A stretch of 64,000 nucleotides of DNA, taken from NCBI GenBank assembly GCA_038532735.1, contig JBCBAC010000003.1, forward strand, positions 248,001 to 312,000. The letters are read 5' to 3'. This document shows, piece after piece, positions 33,600-42,466 of the stretch. Below the pieces are notes generated by a model. It was not told the DNA's origin. It did no database searches and was given only the letters and a program-made list of their open reading frames with translations. The translations under genes and the position numbers were made by a program. The DNA comes from JAHTBL01 sp038532735 (GTDB lineage Bacteria; Pseudomonadota; Alphaproteobacteria; Rhodobacterales; Rhodobacteraceae). Each line of letters begins with the position of its first letter. The first letter of the stretch is position 1.

Positions 33600-33789
33600 T
33601 TGCGCTTTGGCTTCGCCAAATCGCCACGCGCGGGCTTGCTGCGCAACCCCGCGCGGCCTCCGGCGGGGATATTTTGAAAAAGCGAAGACATTCGGAACAG
33701 ACCTTTCTTTCGCTTTTTCGCAATATCCTGAGGGGGGTCTGGGGGGGCAAAGCCCCCCAGCGAGGCGATTTGGCGAAGCCAAAGCGCAA
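33600..33789. repeat. 190-bp nested inverted repeat between matB and nrdJ
   Basis: The outer arms 33600-33625 and 33764-33789 are perfect 26-base reverse complements (core GCGCTTTGGCTTCGCCAAAT). A second, imperfect pair lies inside: 33668-33686 (GATATTTTGAAAAAGCGAA) and 33709-33727 (TTCGCTTTTTCGCAATATC). A small palindrome, GGGGGGGCAAAGCCCCCC, lies near 33741. The whole would fold into a long cruciform or, as RNA, a long hairpin. It carries no convincing gene. It sits between convergent genes and may be a mobile non-coding element or terminator-like insertion. Confidence 0.75.
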
Positions 33790-33994
33790 TAAAGGTCAAC
33801 GGGCCATCCTTTGAAATATTTCTGTGGTTTTGCAGGTGCAGGCTCATATCGCGGGGCCAGCACGCTCAAGAAAAAAGGGGAGCCATAAAGGCCCCCCTGT
33901 AAGTCTCGCCACTCAGGCTCATTCTGGTGTACCGCCCGGTTTCTGCCTGCGGCCTGAGCGTCGTCAGGGGCGAGCGCACCCGCCCCGGATCCCT

Positions 33995-36900
33995 TTAGCT
34001 ACACCCGGAGGTGCCACCGCAGGTATTGCACTTCATGCAGGTGCCGTTGCGCACGAGGGTGTAGTTGCCGCACTCACCGCACGGGTCGCCCTCATAGCCC
34101 TGCATTTTTGCCTTGGCGCGTGCATCCATCTGGACGGTGCCCGAAGACAGAGCCGTCGTGGTGGATGTCGCGACTTCCGGCACCAGCGTTTGCAGCGTCG
34201 CCACCGGATCAACCGATCCGTCCAGCGCCACGGCGCCTGATGCCCCGCCTTGCAGCACGACCAGCTCTTGCGGGACGCGCTTGCGCAGGTAGCCGGTGGA
34301 GCTGATCTGCTTGAGCACTTCCAGGGACTTGGACGCCGCGGTGTCGCTGACTTCTGCGATATTGCGCTCTTCCTCGCCGCGACCCAGATCATCGAAGGAC
34401 GCGCCTTCGGGCTTCACATGGGCCAGATCGGTGCGGTCCAGATAGCTGACAGCGAGTTCGCGGAAGATATAGTCGAGGATCGACGTCGCGTTCTTGATGC
34501 TGTCATTGCCCTGCACCATGCCCGCAGGCTCAAACTTGGTGAAGGTGAAGGCATCGACGAACTCTTCCAGCGGCACGCCGTACTGGAGACCCACGGACAC
34601 GGCGATGGCGAAGTTGTTCATCATCGCGCGGAAACCCGCGCCTTCCTTGTGCATGTCGATGAAGATCTCGCCGAGCTTGCCATCTTCATACTCACCCGTG
34701 CGCAGATAGACCTTGTGACCGCCTACGATGGCTTTTTGAGTGTAGCCCTTGCGGCGCTCGGGCATCTTCTCGCGCTCGGTGCGCAGGATCTCTTTGACGA
34801 CGATCTTCTCGACGATCTTTTCGGCCAGAACGGTGGCTTTTTCCTGAGCAGAACCGCTTTCCAGCACCTCTTGCGCCTCTTCGTCATCCTCGACCAGCGA
34901 GGCGGCCAGAGGCTGGCTGAGCTTAGAGCCGTCACGATAGAGCGCGTTGGCTTTGACACCCAGCGACCAGCTGAGCTCATAGGCCTTCTGGCAGTCCTCG
35001 ATGGTTGCGTCATTCGGCATGTTGATCGTCTTGGAGATCGCACCCGAGATGAAGGACTGTGCTGCGGCCATCATGTAGATGTGGCTGTCAACGCTGAGGA
35101 AGCGCTTGCCTTTCTTGCCGCAGGGGTTGGCGCAGTCGAAGACCACGTAGTGCTCTTCCTTCAGGTGCGGCGCCCCTTCCAGCGTCATGGTTCCGCAGAC
35201 GTGATCGTTGGCCGCGTCGATATCGGCTTTCGAGAAGCCGAGGTGGCGCAGCAAATCGAAAGTCGGGTCGTTCAGCTTCTCGGCGGGGATGCCGAGGACA
35301 TTGGTGCAGAACTCTTCGCCCAGCGTCCACTGGTTGAAGACGAAGCGGATGTCGAAGGCCGAGGCCAGCGCGCCTTCCACCTTGTCCAGCTCATTCTGGC
35401 CAAAGCCATGACCCACCAGCGAGGTGTGGTTGATGCCCGGCGCGTTACCCAAGGAAGCGTGACCGACGGCGTAGCTGACGATCTCCTCGATCTGGCTGGA
35501 GGAATAGCCCAGCGTTTCAAGCGCGGCAGGAACCGAGCGGTTGATGATCTTGAAGTAGCCGCCCCCTGCGAGCTTTTTGAACTTCACGAGTGCGAAGTCA
35601 GGCTCGATCCCCGTGGTGTCACAATCCATGACCAAACCGATGGTGCCGGTGGGGGCAATCACAGTCGCTTGGGCGTTGCGGTAGCCGTGCTTTTCGCCCA
35701 GCTCGAGCGCTTCGTCCCAGCTTTGCTTGGCCAGTTCGATCAGGCGTGCATCGGGGCAGTTGGCTGCATCGAGCGGCAATGGCTTGACGGCAAGCTCTTC
35801 ATATGTGTCCGACGCATAGGCGGCAGCGCGGTGGTTGCGCATCACGCGGAGCATGTGATCGGCGTTCTTCTTGTAACCCGGGAACGGGCCAAGCTCACCT
35901 GCCATTTCAGCAGACGTGGCGTAGGACACACCGGTCATGATTGCGGTCAACGCACCGCACATGGCGCGGCCTTCGTCGCTGTCATAGCCGTAGCCCATGT
36001 TCATCAGCAGGCCGCCGATGTTTGCATAGCCCAGACCCAGTGTGCGGAAGTCATAGGAGCGCTGCGCGATTTCCTTGGAGGGGAACTGCGCCATCATCAC
36101 CGAGATTTCGAGCGTGACGGTCCACAGGCGCGTGGCGTGCATGTAGTCATCCGCTGCGAATTCGCCGTCCTTATAGAAGGTCAGCAGGTTCATCGAGGCA
36201 AGGTTACAGGCGGTGTCATCGAGGAACATGTATTCCGAGCACGGGTTGGAGCCACGGATCTCGCCGTCTTCGGGGCATGTGTGCCATGCGTTGACCGTGT
36301 CGTGGTACTGGATGCCGGGATCGGCGCAGGCCCAGGCGGCGTGGCCCACCTGCTCCCACAGATCGCGGGCTTGCACGGTCTTGTGGACCTTGCCGTCCTT
36401 GCGGTTGATGAGATCCCATGTGCCGTCTTCTTCCACCGCTTTCAGGAACGCATCGGTGACGCGGATCGAGTTGTTGGAGTTCTGGCCGGAGACCGAGTTA
36501 TAGGCTTCGCTATCCCAATCGGTGTCATAGGTCGGAAACTCGATGCTTGTGTGGCCTTGCTTGGCGTAATCCAGCACGCGCTTGACGTAGGTCTCTGGGA
36601 TCGCGACCTTTTTGGCCGCGCGAACGGCGTCTTTCAGGCCCGGGTTCACCTTGGGATCGTAGGCGTCTTCTTCCTTGCCGTCCCATGCCTTGATCGCGGC
36701 GAAGATCGCGTTCAGCTTTTCTTCATGCATTTTGGAGCCTGCGACGATGGACGCCACTTTCTGCTCTTCCAGCACCTTCCAGTTGATGAATTCCTCGATA
36801 TCGGGGTGGTCGGCATCGACGATCACCATCTTGGCCGCGCGGCGCGTGGTGCCGCCAGACTTGATCGCACCAGCTGCGCGGTCACCGATTTTCAGGAAGC

Positions 36901-37666
36901 CCATGAGGCCCGAGGATTTGCCGCCACCGGACAGGCTCTCGCCCGCTGCGCGGAGGTGGGAGAAGTTGGTGCCGGTGCCGGAGCCATATTTGAAGAGACG
37001 CGCTTCGCGGACCCACAGGTCCATGATGCCGCCGTCATTCACCAGATCATCGGCGCAGGACTGGATGAAGCAGGCGTGGGGCTGCGGATGCTCGTAAGCG
37101 CTGTCGGATTTGGTCAGCTTGCCAGTTTTATAGTCGACATAGTGGTGACCCTGGCTGGGGCCGTCGATGCCGTAGGCCCAGTGCAGGCCTGTGTTGAACC
37201 ACTGTGGGCTGTTGGGTGCCGCACGCTGGGTCGCCAGCATGTGGCGCATCTCGTCATAATAGGCTTTGGCGTCGGCCTCGGTCGTGAAGTAGCCACCTTT
37301 CCAGCCCCAATAGGTCCAGGCACCGGCGAGACGGTCGAAGACCTGCTTGGCCGAGGTTTCGCCAACGAAACGCGCGTCTTCGGGCAGCTTGGCGAGGGCT
37401 TTTTCGTCGGGCACGGACTTCCACAAGAATTCCGGCACCCCCTTTTCCTTCACCTTCTTGAGAACTGCTGCAACGCCTGCCTTGCGGAAATATTTCTGCG
37501 CGATCACGTCGCTGGCGACTTGGCTCCAACTTGCTGGCACTTCCAGATCGGCCAGATGAAAGACGACCGTCCCATCCGGATTTCTGATCTCGGAGGTGGT
37601 CGTTACAAAGTCCAGATCGGCGTAAGCGTCGTTGGTGTCGCGTGTAAACTTGCGTTCAATCTTCAT
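33995..37666 (-). CDS. nrdJ: class II (adenosylcobalamin-dependent) ribonucleotide reductase
   Basis: A 1223-residue enzyme reducing ribonucleotides with B12. I start at ATG 37666 (MKIERKFTRDTNDAYADLDF), which suits the family better than a 54-base-longer frame. Marks are TGLHWAYGIDGPSQGH, GSGTGTNFS, the catalytic segment HTCPEDGEIRGSNPCSEYMF with NPCSEY, and the Cys-rich C-terminus CGECGNYTLV and CMKCNTCGG, which serves as the redox tail or zinc site. The long form with the TSCPA-like C-terminal region is usual for alphaproteobacteria. An NrdR-like box lies upstream at 37851. It works without oxygen-sensitive glycyl or oxygen-requiring iron centres. Confidence 0.95.
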   Translation of the reverse strand: MKIERKFTRDTNDAYADLDFVTTTSEIRNPDGTVVFHLADLEVPASWSQVASDVIAQKYFRKAGVAAVLKKVKEKGVPEFLWKSVPDEKALAKLPEDARFVGETSAKQVFDRLAGAWTYWGWKGGYFTTEADAKAYYDEMRHMLATQRAAPNSPQWFNTGLHWAYGIDGPSQGHHYVDYKTGKLTKSDSAYEHPQPHACFIQSCADDLVNDGGIMDLWVREARLFKYGSGTGTNFSHLRAAGESLSGGGKSSGLMGFLKIGDRAAGAIKSGGTTRRAAKMVIVDADHPDIEEFINWKVLEEQKVASIVAGSKMHEEKLNAIFAAIKAWDGKEEDAYDPKVNPGLKDAVRAAKKVAIPETYVKRVLDYAKQGHTSIEFPTYDTDWDSEAYNSVSGQNSNNSIRVTDAFLKAVEEDGTWDLINRKDGKVHKTVQARDLWEQVGHAAWACADPGIQYHDTVNAWHTCPEDGEIRGSNPCSEYMFLDDTACNLASMNLLTFYKDGEFAADDYMHATRLWTVTLEISVMMAQFPSKEIAQRSYDFRTLGLGYANIGGLLMNMGYGYDSDEGRAMCGALTAIMTGVSYATSAEMAGELGPFPGYKKNADHMLRVMRNHRAAAYASDTYEELAVKPLPLDAANCPDARLIELAKQSWDEALELGEKHGYRNAQATVIAPTGTIGLVMDCDTTGIEPDFALVKFKKLAGGGYFKIINRSVPAALETLGYSSSQIEEIVSYAVGHASLGNAPGINHTSLVGHGFGQNELDKVEGALASAFDIRFVFNQWTLGEEFCTNVLGIPAEKLNDPTFDLLRHLGFSKADIDAANDHVCGTMTLEGAPHLKEEHYVVFDCANPCGKKGKRFLSVDSHIYMMAAAQSFISGAISKTINMPNDATIEDCQKAYELSWSLGVKANALYRDGSKLSQPLAASLVEDDEEAQEVLESGSAQEKATVLAEKIVEKIVVKEILRTEREKMPERRKGYTQKAIVGGHKVYLRTGEYEDGKLGEIFIDMHKEGAGFRAMMNNFAIAVSVGLQYGVPLEEFVDAFTFTKFEPAGMVQGNDSIKNATSILDYIFRELAVSYLDRTDLAHVKPEGASFDDLGRGEEERNIAEVSDTAASKSLEVLKQISSTGYLRKRVPQELVVLQGGASGAVALDGSVDPVATLQTLVPEVATSTTTALSSGTVQMDARAKAKMQGYEGDPCGECGNYTLVRNGTCMKCNTCGGTSGCS

Positions 37667-38229
37667 TTCCCGTGCCCCGTAAAGCGTGTTTCGTTTTGTG
37701 GCCGGGACGTTGCCCGACAATATTGCCTCGCGGGACGCTGGCGAAAGACAACCCGCAGCGATCGCTGATGCGATTGCCCTCGCTCCCGAAAGAGCGCGTG
37801 TGATGTGGTATCCGTCCCTCGCTGGTCTGCCTGAACCCCATTTGGTAGGGCACTAAATCTAGTGGCTATCTGACCCGCCAGCACAAGGTGACGTATCTGG
37901 CCCTACGCGGTCAACGGAATTTTTATCGATTTCGGATATTTTTCACGGTTGACGTGAGCGGGGTTTGACCCACCCCGGGGCGCATGGTGATTCACTCAGC
38001 GTAAACCTTCTGGGGATAAAGATCGGAACAAATCTGTGCATAAGTGCAAATGCCGCTGAAACGCCAAAGGTTTAGACCCCAAAGCCCCTCATCCTCGCAC
38101 AAATCGGACGCTTTTTTGGCCAGCCCGCGAATCTACGTCGCGCACATGACACGGTTGTGACAGGACAGCGAGAATAGCCCGCTTATCTCGCTGGTAACCC
38201 GACCGATTCTCAAGGACACTACTACTATC
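37667..38229. other. 563-base gene-free stretch with long nrdJ leader
   Basis: No supported reading frame is seen. The nrdJ-side half can fold into several stems on the minus strand, for example CGCTC...GAGCG near 37780-37797 and an AGCGATCGCT palindrome near 37757. I searched for a cobalamin riboswitch signature by eye and did not find it. The other half precedes the lipoprotein at 38230 and includes AT-rich runs near 37920-37955. Confidence 0.4.
37851..37864 (-). promoter_or_regulatory. NrdR-like box upstream of nrdJ
   Basis: CACTAAATCTAGTG is a dyad with perfect 5-base arms, close to the NrdR consensus (ACACWATATWTWGTGT). It lies 185 bases before the nrdJ start. A second box about three helical turns away is expected; only a weak candidate (GCACAAGGTGAC) is present near 37880. 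Confidence 0.5.
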
Positions 38230-38694
38230 ATGCTTCGCATCGCCTCTCTCCTTGCTCTCCCACTCCTTGTTATGGGATGTAGCCAGACCTCTATATCTGG
38301 GGGTGGCTCAGTGGAGCGGGATATGGATCAGGCCGCGTTTTTCAGCGAGTTTCCGTCACTGCTGTTCACTGCTGCCGGGGAGGCCTGCAATGGGCCTGGC
38401 GATATCCTGGTGCAGGAGTCTGAAGGCTCGCTGCGCTGCGAGGTGTTGCCGGACCCGCCTTCGGCTGCGGCGCTGATTCTGACTTATGACGGAACGATCG
38501 AAAAGCTGCCCACATATGTGATCGCGTTTGATACAGAGCCACGCGATGACGGGTTTGTTGTCCGCAACGAGGCGTATATCCGCGTGCCCCAGTTGAATGG
38601 CGGCGAAGTGCGGATCAAAACGCCAGATCGCCGCCGGACGCGTGACATTCGTCAGATTTTCACAGCCGCCGGTGGCACGATCCTGTCGCCCTAG
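38230..38694 (+). CDS. hypothetical lipoprotein
   Basis: A 154-residue protein with lipoprotein signal MLRIASLLALPLLVMGCSQT, lipobox LVMGC. The mature protein is compact, with FFSEFPSLLFTAAGEACNGPG and SLRCEVLPDPPSAAALILTYD; it has two cysteines besides the lipid anchor that could form a disulfide. The C-terminal part is beta-rich and basic (RIKTPDRRRTRDIRQIF). I do not recognise a family. It stands alone, with the glycine-zipper lipoprotein gene 95 bases downstream. An envelope role is likely from the signal only. Confidence 0.65.
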   Translation: MLRIASLLALPLLVMGCSQTSISGGGSVERDMDQAAFFSEFPSLLFTAAGEACNGPGDILVQESEGSLRCEVLPDPPSAAALILTYDGTIEKLPTYVIAFDTEPRDDGFVVRNEAYIRVPQLNGGEVRIKTPDRRRTRDIRQIFTAAGGTILSP

Positions 38695-38789
38695 GTTCCG
38701 TAATCTGGCGGGATACTGCCCAAGGCGGTTCCCCGCCGAACGGTTTTCCACAAGTGCGCTTACAGTATCTCCAATCAATGGAGGTCCAT

Positions 38790-39059
38790 ATGAAACATAT
38801 CGCTTTTGTCATTCCGCTCGTCGCGACTCTGGCTGCGTGCGACACCGCACAGCAGACAACACTGGCCGGCGCAGCTACTGGCGCGGCTATCGGGTCTGCC
38901 GTCTCTGCCGATGATGACCGGCTAGAGGGCGCTGTTGTCGGTGGTGTCGTCGGCGCCGCAGCGGGGGCCGCTGCAGGACGCTATATCGGTCGCGCCCAAT
39001 CCGGTGGCTGTGTTTATCAACGCCCTGATGGCTCTCGCTATACCGCCGCTTGCCCGTAA
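38790..39059 (+). CDS. glycine-zipper lipoprotein
   Basis: An 89-residue protein. Start 38790 (MKHIAFVIPLVATLAACDTA) is chosen behind GGAGG; the lipobox is LAAC. The mature part has AGAATGAAIGSAVS and LEGAVVGGVVGAAAGAAAGR, two runs of small residues at i+4 spacing typical of glycine-zipper segments in outer-membrane-associated lipoproteins. A short C-terminal tail with two Cys (CVYQRPDGSRYTAAC) could form a disulfide. Similar proteins are abundant in alphaproteobacteria without assigned function. It may insert its zipper helices into or along the outer membrane. Confidence 0.75.
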   Translation: MKHIAFVIPLVATLAACDTAQQTTLAGAATGAAIGSAVSADDDRLEGAVVGGVVGAAAGAAAGRYIGRAQSGGCVYQRPDGSRYTAACP

Positions 39060-39130
39060 CCACGCAGATATTGACTCGAGGCAGAGGCGGATCACGTCGC
39101 TCTTTATACATAACGTGAAAGAGCCCCCCC

Positions 39131-39628
39131 ATGAGATCCCTACTTCTTTTCGCCCCCTTGGTCGCAACCCCTGCGCCGGCCGATCTCGAGATTCGCTTCG
39201 ACGAAGGCGCGCCGAAAGATCGCTTTACCCTGAGCCAAACCGGCGATTGCACTTTGGGCGCAAGCGAGATCACGATTGATCTTGGTGGCTCTGCGGCAGG
39301 ATTGATCTTTGATGTGACCGGCACGGGCGCGGGTGTTGAGGTGTTTCAACCATTTGAGCTCACGGCGGGGGCCGACCAAATAGCATCATCCCCCGTGGTG
39401 CGTGATGGCGACTCTGCGGTCGTGCTTTCTGTGACCGAATTGGCACCAGATCAGTCGGTCGCCTTCACGATTGACGTGGACGATACGCTGGGGGCACGCG
39501 CCATCACAGTGTCTGATGCCGAAATTGCGGGCGCAACGGTGTCCGTCCGCCAAGGCGACCGCTTGCTACAGGCGACCTTTGACGAAACAGCGAGCGCGCA
39601 AATAGCAATGCCCGACTGCACCTCCTAA
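39131..39628 (+). CDS. aggregation-factor-core-like secreted protein
   Basis: A 165-residue protein starting MRSLLLFAPLVATPAPADLEI, with a short signal peptide. The beta-rich mature part has FDEGAPKDRFTL, CTLGASEITIDLGGSAAGLIF, TGAGVEVFQPFEL and FTIDVDDTLGARAITVSDAEI. This matches proteins labelled aggregation factor core in Roseobacters, a name drawn from similarity to sponge proteins; the actual role is unknown. Two cysteines, one at each end, could pair. GAAAGAG precedes the start. It is followed closely by tRNA-Pro on the other strand. Confidence 0.7.
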   Translation: MRSLLLFAPLVATPAPADLEIRFDEGAPKDRFTLSQTGDCTLGASEITIDLGGSAAGLIFDVTGTGAGVEVFQPFELTAGADQIASSPVVRDGDSAVVLSVTELAPDQSVAFTIDVDDTLGARAITVSDAEIAGATVSVRQGDRLLQATFDETASAQIAMPDCTS

Positions 39629-39652
39629 TCACGCCTGTCTGAGATGAAGAAA

Positions 39653-39729
39653 TGGTCGGGACGGCAAGATTCGAACTTGCGACCTACGGTACCCAAAACC
39701 GTCGCGCTACCAGGCTGCGCTACGCCCCG
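39653..39729 (-). tRNA. tRNA-Pro (anticodon TGG)
   Basis: The minus strand folds as a 77-base cloverleaf: acceptor CGGGGCG/CGTCCCG, D arm with GCGC...AGCCTGGTA, anticodon stem ACGGT/ACCGT around loop TTTGGGT (anticodon TGG), T arm with GCAAG-TTCGAAT-CTTGC, and an encoded CCA end. It reads CCN proline codons. No integrated element is seen beside it. Confidence 0.95.
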
Positions 39730-39783
39730 AACTGAAGGCAGTCTCTAAGCGGACAAATCGGAAAAGAAAAGCCCCTCTGCGCG

Positions 39784-40263
39784 TTATTGCGCGTCGCAAG
39801 GCCATGCTGCCTCGTCAGAGGTGAAGGAAGGGTGCCGCATGACAGTGCCCGGCGCGATGCCGAGCCGGTCCGCCATACCACCATTCACTTCCAAAACTGC
39901 ATAGATATCGTCACCGCCCAGAACCGGCGTCTCATCATGGGGGACCGCATTGACATGGACATGCTGCACCGTGCCGGTGATATCGGCAAAGATCATATCC
40001 AGCGGGATAAGCGTGTTGCGCATCCAGAACGACGCGGTCTGCGGGCGCTCGTAGACAAAAAGCATGCCCGCCATCATCGGCATCTCTTCGACAAACATTA
40101 GGCCCTGGCCGCGCTCTTCGGGGTCGTCTGCGACCTCAATGGTAAAGCGCGCCTGCCCCCAGTCGCCTTTCAGATCGACCGCGTCCGTCTGGCAGGCTCC
40201 ATGAGCCATGCCAGCCAGACAAATGAACACAACAGCTTTTAAAAGCGGCTTATGACATCCCAT
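39784..40263 (-). CDS. DUF192 secreted protein
   Basis: A 159-residue protein with a signal peptide (MGCHKPLLKAVVFICLAGMA, cut near AHGA). The DUF192 core is clear: IEVADDPEERGQGLMFVEEMP, MLFVYERPQTASFWMRNTLIPLDMIF and DDIYAVLEVNGGMADRLG. The family (ProQ-independent, UPF-type) has a barrel fold but no proven activity. Its first 25 bases overlap the end of the cold-shock gene, so it is probably co-transcribed with it. Export is predicted from the leader; in many bacteria DUF192 proteins are exported in this way. Confidence 0.85.
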   Translation of the reverse strand: MGCHKPLLKAVVFICLAGMAHGACQTDAVDLKGDWGQARFTIEVADDPEERGQGLMFVEEMPMMAGMLFVYERPQTASFWMRNTLIPLDMIFADITGTVQHVHVNAVPHDETPVLGGDDIYAVLEVNGGMADRLGIAPGTVMRHPSFTSDEAAWPCDAQ

Positions 40264-40769
40264 GCGACAACCTCGGCAGCCATCTTGCCACGGCGTCCAT
40301 CGACCACGCGCATCGCGATCGCTTCGCCGGGTTGCAAATCCGCCAGTCCCGATAGACGCAGAACCTCGACATGCACGAACACATCTTCGGCGCTGCCAAA
40401 GGCATTTGCAAACCCAAAGCCCTTTGCCTTGTCAAACCATTTCACCCGCGCGGGCAACCATGGAATATCCTTCAGTTGCGCCTCATTGAAATGCTGAAAA
40501 TCCTCCAGCGGGGCTTTGGCCGCGCCCTCGGGGGCGCGAATGACGATGACCTCTGTTGCCTGCACACCGCGGTCGGTGTGCTGGACGTGAACTTGGATCT
40601 CGGAGCCATCAGCCACCGAGCTTTGGCCGTAGTTCCGCAGAACATTGGCGTGGATCAGAATGTCCGGCCCGCCGGCATCTGAAAGGATAAAACCAAAACC
40701 CTTTGCAGGATCAAACCACTTAACAACACCATGCACCACGGGTGTGGCGTCTTCGCGTTGATCTGACAT
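40239..40769 (-). CDS. double cold-shock-domain protein
   Basis: A 176-residue protein. I use ATG 40769 (MSDQREDATPVVHGVVKWFD) because AGGA lies 9 bases before it; an ATG 9 bases upstream is too close to it. Two cold-shock domains are seen: residues about 14-78, with VKWFDPAKGFGFI, and about 105-170, with VKWFDKAKGFGFANAF and DVFVHVEVL. The RNP1-like KGFGF is in both and the RNP2-like VFVHV in the second, while the first has ILIHAN. Such proteins bind single-stranded RNA or DNA. Two-domain forms are typical of alphaproteobacteria. It overlaps the DUF192 gene. Confidence 0.85.
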   Translation of the reverse strand: MSDQREDATPVVHGVVKWFDPAKGFGFILSDAGGPDILIHANVLRNYGQSSVADGSEIQVHVQHTDRGVQATEVIVIRAPEGAAKAPLEDFQHFNEAQLKDIPWLPARVKWFDKAKGFGFANAFGSAEDVFVHVEVLRLSGLADLQPGEAIAMRVVDGRRGKMAAEVVAWDVISRF

Positions 40770-40882
40770 TGAGGCCATTCCTGGCAATTGTGATATATTT
40801 ATGTCTATGCGCCTTAGCATGGACCTGTTCAAGGCCAAAAACAATGGAAATTCATAGGCCTGTCACTCGTGCGACGTGAAAT

Positions 40883-41497
40883 TCACGGGTTTAAACGTGT
40901 AATATTCCACGGTTTTTCAACTTCAGGTCGGCTCCAGCGGAATCGATCATGAAGTCGAAATTCACCATCCGCCCAGAACTCAATCTCGAGCGGAAAAATA
41001 CGAAACCCTCCCCAAAATGGTGGCCGCTTGGGCGCGGTGCCGTGCTGTGCGGTGACCTTCGCGACCTCCGCCATGAGAGCCGCGCGCGAGGACAAGGGCT
41101 CTGACTGGCGCGAGGCCCACGCCCCAAGCCGTGACTTCAGTGAGCGCGACGCGTAATAGGCATCAGCTTTGGGGCCATCTTCACGTTCAACCAGACCGCG
41201 CACTCGGATCTGTCGATGCTGCGTTTTGGAATGCAGTACAAAAGCGGCTTTGCCAGCGCTTTCGATCTCCTGCGCTTTCTTGCCGTGGTAGTTGGTGTAG
41301 AAAACGAATGCATCCGCTTCGATTTCCTTCAGCAACACCATCCGCACATTGGGCATGCCTTCTGCGTCGACGGTCGCCAAAGCAATCGCGTTTGGATCAT
41401 TTGGTTCCGTCTCTTGCGCCGCTGCCAGCCAGTTTTTGGCCAGAATAAACGGATCGTCCCCGGCGAAAATCCCCGTCCGTTTGCTCGTATCCGACAT
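40883..41497 (-). CDS. pdxH: pyridoxamine/pyridoxine 5'-phosphate oxidase
   Basis: A 204-residue FMN enzyme making pyridoxal 5'-phosphate. Start 41497 (MSDTSKRTGIFAGDDPFILA) is behind GAGGG; a longer upstream frame adds unrelated sequence. Marks are MVLLKEIEADAFVFYTNYHGKKAQEIES, QIRVRGLVEREDG, SRLGAWASRQSE, and the C-terminal WGGFRIFPLEIEFWADG and LHDRFRW that bind FMN and PLP. Length is close to the usual 200-220. It lies divergently from fabI with a 162-base spacer. Confidence 0.9.
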   Translation of the reverse strand: MSDTSKRTGIFAGDDPFILAKNWLAAAQETEPNDPNAIALATVDAEGMPNVRMVLLKEIEADAFVFYTNYHGKKAQEIESAGKAAFVLHSKTQHRQIRVRGLVEREDGPKADAYYASRSLKSRLGAWASRQSEPLSSRAALMAEVAKVTAQHGTAPKRPPFWGGFRIFPLEIEFWADGEFRLHDRFRWSRPEVEKPWNITRLNP

Positions 41498-41659
41498 GTC
41501 TTCCCTCATTCTTTGACCAAAGGGATAAATATCTGGTGTGCCAAGGCAACCCCTCCCCGGCGGAAAACAGCCGATGACCCGGCGCCAAGCAGAGCCTTGA
41601 TGCAGCCCACCGCTTGGCCTAAACGGTCTGCACATAACAAAAGACCAAAGGGATGCGGG

Positions 41660-42466
41660 ATGTCGACGAACCTCATGCAAGGCAAACGCGGGCTGATTAT
41701 GGGCCTTGCCAATGACAAATCCATTGCCTGGGGCATCGCGAAAGCCTGCGCGGATGCAGGCGCGGAACTGGCGTTCTCGTATCAGGGTGATGCGCTGAAA
41801 AAGCGGGTGGAGCCTTTGGCGGCCTCTTTGGGCAGCGACACAGTTTTGCCCTGTGACGTCTCGGACGAAGCGTCGATGGATGAATTGTTCGCCGCTTTGG
41901 AAACCAAATGGGGCAAGCTGGACTTTCTGGTCCATGCGATTGGCTTTTCGGACAAGAACGAACTGCGCGGGCGGTACGTTGACACGTCACGGGGCAATTT
42001 CCAGATGTCGATGGACATCTCTGTTTATTCCTTCACTGCTGTCGTGCAGCGGGCCGAGAAGTTGATGTCGGACGGCGGCTCTTGCCTGACGCTGACCTAT
42101 TACGGCGCAGAGCGCGTGATGCCACATTACAATGTGATGGGCGTTGCAAAAGCCGCGCTTGAGGCCTCCGTTCGGTATCTAGCCGAGGATTTGGGCAAGG
42201 ACGGTATTCGCGTGAACGCGATATCTGCCGGGCCAATCAAGACGCTTGCAGCCTCGGGTATCGGCGATTTCCGCTACATCATGAAGTGGAACGAGTATAA
42301 TTCGCCTCTGCGTCGTAATGTGACCACCGAAGATGTGGGCAAGTCGGCGCTGTATCTGCTGTCCGATCTGGGGTCGGGTGTGACGGGTGAGAACCTGCAT
42401 GTGGATGCGGGCTATCATGTGGTTGGCATGAAGGCGGTGGATGCACCGGATATGTCCAAGTCGTGA
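41660..42466 (+). CDS. fabI: enoyl-ACP reductase (NADH), FabI
   Basis: A 268-residue short-chain dehydrogenase completing each fatty-acid elongation cycle. Start 41660 (MSTNLMQGKRGLIMGLANDK) is chosen as it gives the NAD-binding GLANDKSIAWGIA at the FabI position. The catalytic pair lies in LTYYGAERVMPHYNVMGVAKAALE (Tyr-x6-Lys) and the substrate loop region in SAGPIKTLAASGIGDF. The protein is the usual target of triclosan-type inhibitors. It overlaps by 4 bases with the LysE-type gene (GTGA). Confidence 0.95.
   Translation: MSTNLMQGKRGLIMGLANDKSIAWGIAKACADAGAELAFSYQGDALKKRVEPLAASLGSDTVLPCDVSDEASMDELFAALETKWGKLDFLVHAIGFSDKNELRGRYVDTSRGNFQMSMDISVYSFTAVVQRAEKLMSDGGSCLTLTYYGAERVMPHYNVMGVAKAALEASVRYLAEDLGKDGIRVNAISAGPIKTLAASGIGDFRYIMKWNEYNSPLRRNVTTEDVGKSALYLLSDLGSGVTGENLHVDAGYHVVGMKAVDAPDMSKS

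Noticed and set aside
34250..37768. Open frame of 1172 codons antisense to nrdJ
   Set aside because: It mirrors the codon pattern of the real nrdJ gene in a GC-rich genome, has no recognisable domain and no ribosome-binding site; nrdJ is certain on the other strand.
37667..38000. Cobalamin riboswitch before nrdJ
   Set aside because: No B12-box-like segment could be seen in the leader, although stems are present.
39631..39760. Attachment site of an integrated element at tRNA-Pro
   Set aside because: No integrase gene or repeated tRNA 3' end is present in the window.
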